From positions 50,262,363-50,326,362 of the forward strand of contig CM036756.1 in assembly GCA_020796225.1 (NCBI GenBank): 64,000 nucleotides of DNA, written 5' to 3'. This DNA comes from Arion vulgaris (lineage: Eukaryota; Mollusca; Gastropoda; Stylommatophora; Arionidae). This document shows, in pieces, positions 53,901-59,900 of this stretch (positions within the stretch are counted from its first letter, which is position 1; each line of letters opens with the position of its first letter). The notes below the pieces were generated by a model, which saw nothing but the letters and a program-made list of their open reading frames with translations, was not told where the DNA came from and did not search any database. A program made the translations under genes and the position numbers.

Positions 53901-56900
53901 ACTGATGCAGCATAACCACCAAAGAAAAAAAAAATAAGATATGAATCTGGCATGTGACTCAAGCAGAAAATCATAAAAGTAAAAATGGTAACAATGTATG
54001 TCAACATCTTAGAAACATGTGAGATGGGATTAGCTATATGCTGGAGAATTGCAGTCGTATAATTATAATATAACTTACTATGGAGGGAACAGACAGAGGT
54101 GACATCCTGGTAGAGTAGGCAAGAATATATGATATGATCATAGAAAACACCTGGTTCAAACTACACCACATAACTGGACATGAAAAATCCAAGGGGCAAT
54201 GCTACTAACCAAACATACCATATTTTGGGCCCCAAACAATTTGGAATTTTTTTTAATCTACTAAAACAATGCCTGGGTCAGACTGCAACAGTGACCATGT
54301 AAAAAAAATTGTAAATTGAAAATAAAATTGAAGAAAGTAAAGAAGACACCATGAAATATCAAACTAGATTTAGCCTTCCCTCCACATTATAACAGTTTGC
54401 CAACGCCCCCCCTCCCACATATATACATGCTCTATTTTCTCTTTGTCATAGAAAATTGATATAAATTTCTGTAATACATGGTCAATTTTCAAATGATTAT
54501 ATGCATGAAATAGAAAATTTATGAAAAAATGGATCTTGTAAGACAGGCATAAGATGAACTAAAATGCAGAATTCAAATTTTAAATGGTTATTCAATAGCA
54601 AAATCACGAAAATAATTTAATTTAAAATATTCACCCGCCTGCCCAGCATGTTCGTAACGCGTTGGACGATGGGTGACAAGTCCTCTGTGCGTGCGGGTTC
54701 AGTTCCGTGGACTGGCAGAAAAGGCACAGGTTCTCCAGATTTACGGTGTTCGTGGCACCAAACCGAAGGGTTACAATGCCCATGGTACCGAGCCGAAGAG
54801 CTGAAAGCTCAAGTGCTTCTGGATAAAAAAAAATTTTAATATTTATTATTAATTTCTTCTTTAAGGAGCCACCGACCCTTAATCGCATGGACACCCCTCA
54901 AATTCTTCTGAACCCCCTATCGCCGTATGGAGAGCTGGCTTCTTGCTAAAGAACTGTGGGACAACTCTTCCTTCACTACTAAGATGCAAGAAAGTGTAAC
55001 TTGAAGACGCTTGACATCAATACACAAGACTGGGACAGGAGACATGCTCTGAATACGGGCCTGAGAACTGTTGAAGTCAGACTAAAACAACTTGCTGGCA
55101 TAAAATGTGTGAAGAAAAACCCAGAATTAAATCCACAATGGGTGATACATCCCTTGTCTCTCAAGACTAACACAGAATACCATCCATCATCATCGAGACC
55201 AACCAACCTTCTACTCGAAATCATGGCACACAACCTCTACACCAGACTTGGAATTCATTAACTCATCAGACTATGAAGAGATATTTTTCTAGTAATGAAA
55301 ATGTATGATTTAAGAGATTGTATTATGCAGTTCACAAAGAAATATGTTGTTTATGAGCTGTACCTTGAGCAAAAATTGAAAAGTTACAAAATAATGGTAG
55401 TGGCTTTTGGAAATAAAAATATATCTCTCTCTCCCTCCCTCCCTCCCTCCCACTCTCTCTCTCTCCCTCCCTCCCTCCCACTCTCTCTCTCTCCTCCCCT
55501 CCTCTCCCCTCCCTCCCTCCCACTCTCTCTCTTCCTCCCTCCCTCTCTCCCTTTCCCTCTCCCTGGGTGGCCTTGGGTTAGTGCTTTGGCACTTTTGCAA
55601 AGCTGGTTCTCTGTATCCTGCCCCTTCCTAGTCCGTTCATCCTGACATACATAGGGTGGGAGTTAAGCCGTTTCAGTTTTTCTGACAGTATCGTAACTTT
55701 CCTGTCTCTGCGGTCTGGCATTGTTTGGAGGCCTATGATTGTTTCCATCGCCTTGATAGGCGTGGACTTCATGGCACCTGTGATAATGCGCGCTGCTCTC
55801 GATTCTGACTGCTGCTCACTTTTGCAAATTGCTTATTGGATGCACTGCTCCATGCTGCTATGCCGTACTCCAGGACCAGTCGCACTCTTCAAGTGTATAG
55901 TGTTTTGAGGACTCTGGTGTTTGCTCCCCATGTGGAGCCTGCGAGTTTGCGCATCAGCGTGAGCCTGTGTCTCGCTTTTGCCGTAACATTTTCAATTTGA
56001 GGGCACCAAGTCAGTTTTCGGTCGAGTGTGACTCCAAGGTACATTGGGGTCTTGCTTTCTGGAAGTTTTTGCCCGTTGACTCTGAGCGTAATTTTGTGAT
56101 TCTGGTTGTTCTGTGAGAACACAGTGTAGGTTGTCTTAGAAGCGTTAATGTTCAAACTCCACTTTTTTTACCACACTTTCAAGTTATTTAGCGTTACATG
56201 CATTCGATTTGTTGCTATGGCCATTGACTCTTCCCTCGTCCATATTGCCAGGTCGTCGGCATACATGGCAGAGTGTACTCGCTTTGGTAGGCATGTTGTT
56301 ATATCATTGACAAAGATTAGAAAGAGGGTTGGTGAGAGCACTCCTCCTTGGGGACTCCTTGCTCCAATGTCGCCTTCTTGCTAGTGTACCCCTGAACTTG
56401 AACCCTTGCTGTTCTGTTCTCTAGGTATCTATCAAGCCATTTGTACATTTTTCCTTTTATACCGAGGGTGAGGAGTTTCAGTCTTAGCCCTTCCTTCCAG
56501 ACTGTGTCAAACGCTTTCTCCATATTTACCAAAACTGCCAGTGTATGTTTTTTTTCTTGGAAACCATCCTCGATTTCCTGGGCGATATAGGTTACTTGAT
56601 CTTCTGTAGATCGGTGCTTCCAAAGCCTCCCTGTTGTGTCATGAGAAGCCCTTTGCTTTCCAAGTGCCAAGATAGCCGTTTGTTCACCATGCGTCCCATG
56701 AGTTTGCCTGTGCAGCTTAGGAGGCTTATTGGTCGCAGGGTCGAGTTTATTTTTGCCTGGTTTAAGGATGGGTACCATGATCGCTTCCTTCCATTCTCGT
56801 GGTACTATGCCTGTTTTCCAGGACATATTTAGGACGGCCAGTAGAGCTGCCTTTGCTCTAGTACCCAAGTTCTTAAGCATCTCATTTGTGATCCCCTCAT

Positions 56901-59900
56901 TTCCGGGCGACTTTCTGAGCTTCAGCTCTCTTAAAGCCTCTTCCAACTCATTACTGGTGAATGTATCCGTTAGGTGACTATCAGCTTTACTTGGCTCGCC
57001 TTGGAGGGCTCTCACTTTTCTCTTAGTGTCATCGACTTTTTCTTTTGCTATGCTTACTCTGCTGACTTCGGCATATTTTTGCCTTAGTATGTTTGCGACT
57101 TCCCTTCCTAAGGACATCTTTTTATCTTGTTCAAGGACTATTGGGGGTCGGCTGGTGTTTTGATCACTCAGCACTTTTGCTAACTTCCACAATTTATGGC
57201 CGTCCCTATCAAGGTTCAGGGATTCGGTCTTATCAACCCAACTCTGTCGTGCTGATCGCTTGACCTCACGCTTGTACCTTGCTGCTGCCACCTTGTAAAC
57301 AGTATTGGTCGTTACTGACTGTGCCTGTTCAGCCTCACTACTTGCCAATTCAAGGTCGTTTTCAAGCTTCTGAGCCTCTGCTATCCAGTATGGCTTGTAA
57401 TTCTTCCGTGCGCCTCTAGGAATGGTTTCCTGTGCCGCTTTCAGGATTGCTTGTGAGAGTTCCCTTGCCACGGATCACATGTTTTTCTTTTCATGCATGT
57501 TGATGCGCTCAACATTGACATCTGTCAGTGCCCAGTACTGTTTCCAATTTGCTTTTTTGTAGTTCCACCGTGGCAACCAAATTTTGGGCTCAGGTACAAA
57601 TTTTAGGTCTACTTGGAGTTTGACAGGCCTGTGGTCACCGTTCTCCGAGATGAAGATCTCCGAGTTGCTTTGTGACCGTTCATAATGTTTTTGTGGAGAG
57701 GTCGCGTGTTGCGAAGGCCAAATCAGGGGTGCTAGTCGTATGCCACCTTCTTGAGTAGAAAGTTGGCAGGTCGTCTGGGGCATTGATGAGGAACAGGTTG
57801 TTCTCTATCTCCCAGTCTTCCACTTCTACGCCTCTGCTGTTCGTTTTGAGGTAGCCCCATCTATCTGAGTGGCTATTGAAATTGCCGACCACCATGCATG
57901 CTGTATCATTGATAATCATTGCATCGAGTGACAGCGAGATGTAATTAGGATGCCTACGATCTCTACTGCACCGGCGATTCCTGTGGTTACATCCACTTGC
58001 TTTGCTGGAATGCCGTTCCGTACTAGGGTGAGGACTCCACCCTTGTGCCCTTCTCGGTCCAGTCTGAAGGTTTGGTAACCTCTGATCCCGAATCTATGTT
58101 GTGCATTTAGGTGGGACTCTTGTATGTACGCAATATCAATTTCGTCTTCTGCAAGTCTTTATTGCGAGTGCTTGTTTTTTTGTGATGAATGCCTTCGGCA
58201 TTCCATTGCACAATGTTTAATCGTCGCTGGCCAGTACTTTGCCGTATTGAACCAGTAGCTTTTTCCCTTGGGCCTCGCTCGCTGCTTTGCCGAGTTGGAG
58301 GACAGGGACCATCGTAGCAAAAACGGCCCCTTCAAGGCATGGGGCCCAGCACTCATCCTGCCCGACGGATCTCTACAGGTGTAGCACCATATCGAGATTT
58401 GATATTAAACAAATTCATGATAAGATTTGGTCCATGCAGCCTTAGCATGGGTAGCTACGTCACAACTTTCAGTGCCAATTGGAGCTCAGTTGCTTGTTTT
58501 TTAGCCGTGTGTCCGATTTCAATCAACGTTTACTGGGTTCGCTCTTCGTTAGCCTTTGGCTGTTCCCAGCCAAAACCCACAAGGCAGCGGGTTGCTATTT
58601 TCTTTCAGGGCAGCAACGCTTAGACGACCTGCCCTCCCGGGCTGATGAGCATCATCCGCCCAGCTTTACCTGTTTTGGACTGCTTGGTTTGCCTACCATC
58701 CAGTTTTGTTTGCGGTTTACTCCGCTAGCCTTTGATTGTCCTCAACCAAAACTACAAAGCAGCAGTGGTTCCCTACAAAGAGAACAGAGTCTTGGGACGC
58801 TTTATGGACGCTCGGGTTGACACTAGGCAATTTGCATTTGCTCTGTCATTTCCTTTGATCCAGTAAACCCTGGGCTGAGGCCCCGAACATCTTAATGCAT
58901 GGGTTATTTCAATCGGCTCTATCAGTGGTTTCACATACTCTTGAACTCTCTCTTCAAAGTCCTTTTCAACTTTCCCTCACGGTACTTGTCCGCTATCAGA
59001 CTCGTGCAAGTATTTAGCCTTAGATGGAGTTTACCACCCACTTTGGTTGCATTCCCAAACAACCCGACTGCTGAGATGTTGCCGCACAGAGAGGCACCTG
59101 CAAGGCCTTATACCCGCTCTGGGTGAAACCCCGATCAGGAGGACTTTGGCGCCCTCTGTTGCAGCTTGTGGCGTCCCACACACCACAGTTCCCGTCAGCG
59201 TGACACTGAGGGATTCGGTGCTGGGCTTTTCCCACTTCACTCGCCATTACTTGGGAAATCGCCATTGCTAGTTTCTTTTCCTCTGCTTAGTTATATGCTT
59301 AAATTCAGCAGGTAATCTCGTCCGATCTGAGGTCGGAGTATTATGTGTTTTTAACTTCTTTTTTTTGGAAAGTAGGGCACCGTCGCATCCTCACACCCTG
59401 TACCATTCATGCTGCTCACAATTATATACCTGGAAGCTGATCCGACCAACATGTTCACACATCTGCCGTTTCATGTACCGTGCCTCGGTCTGCTCTGACA
59501 CTCAGCTCGACTCGTGCACAGTGCTCTGAGTTTTACTTCGCGTGGGTTCTGTTTTCTGTTTGGGGTGCACCTCTCAACCCTTCACATGCAGCCTTACCTA
59601 TCTGCCGGGAAGCTGATACGACCAACGTGTTCACACATCTGTCATTTCATTTAGCGTGTCTCGGGACTGCTCCGACACTCAGCTTGACTCGTGCACATGG
59701 CACCGAGTTTCACTTCATGTCTCGGCTTTGGGATGCACTCTCTTCCATTAAATTCGGTCATTTACTCTGGGGAGTTATGTACGGTCGCTCGTACTCTGCA
59801 GTTTCATACTTCTTTTTTTTAACTTGGGCATATTTTAGTGGACTTTGGCCAGGAAATGTGTGTGTTGTTCAGGATTTCGGCCCCTGCATTGCTTTTCCGT

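Noticed and set aside
55295..55645. Frames rich in Ser/Pro/Leu or Arg/Glu/Gly
   Set aside because: Translations of the CT-rich simple repeat on the two strands.
58925..59341. LINE insertion at a classical rDNA target such as the R1/R2 sites
   Set aside because: Those sites lie far downstream in 28S. Here LINE leader flanks both sides of a 28S 5' fragment.
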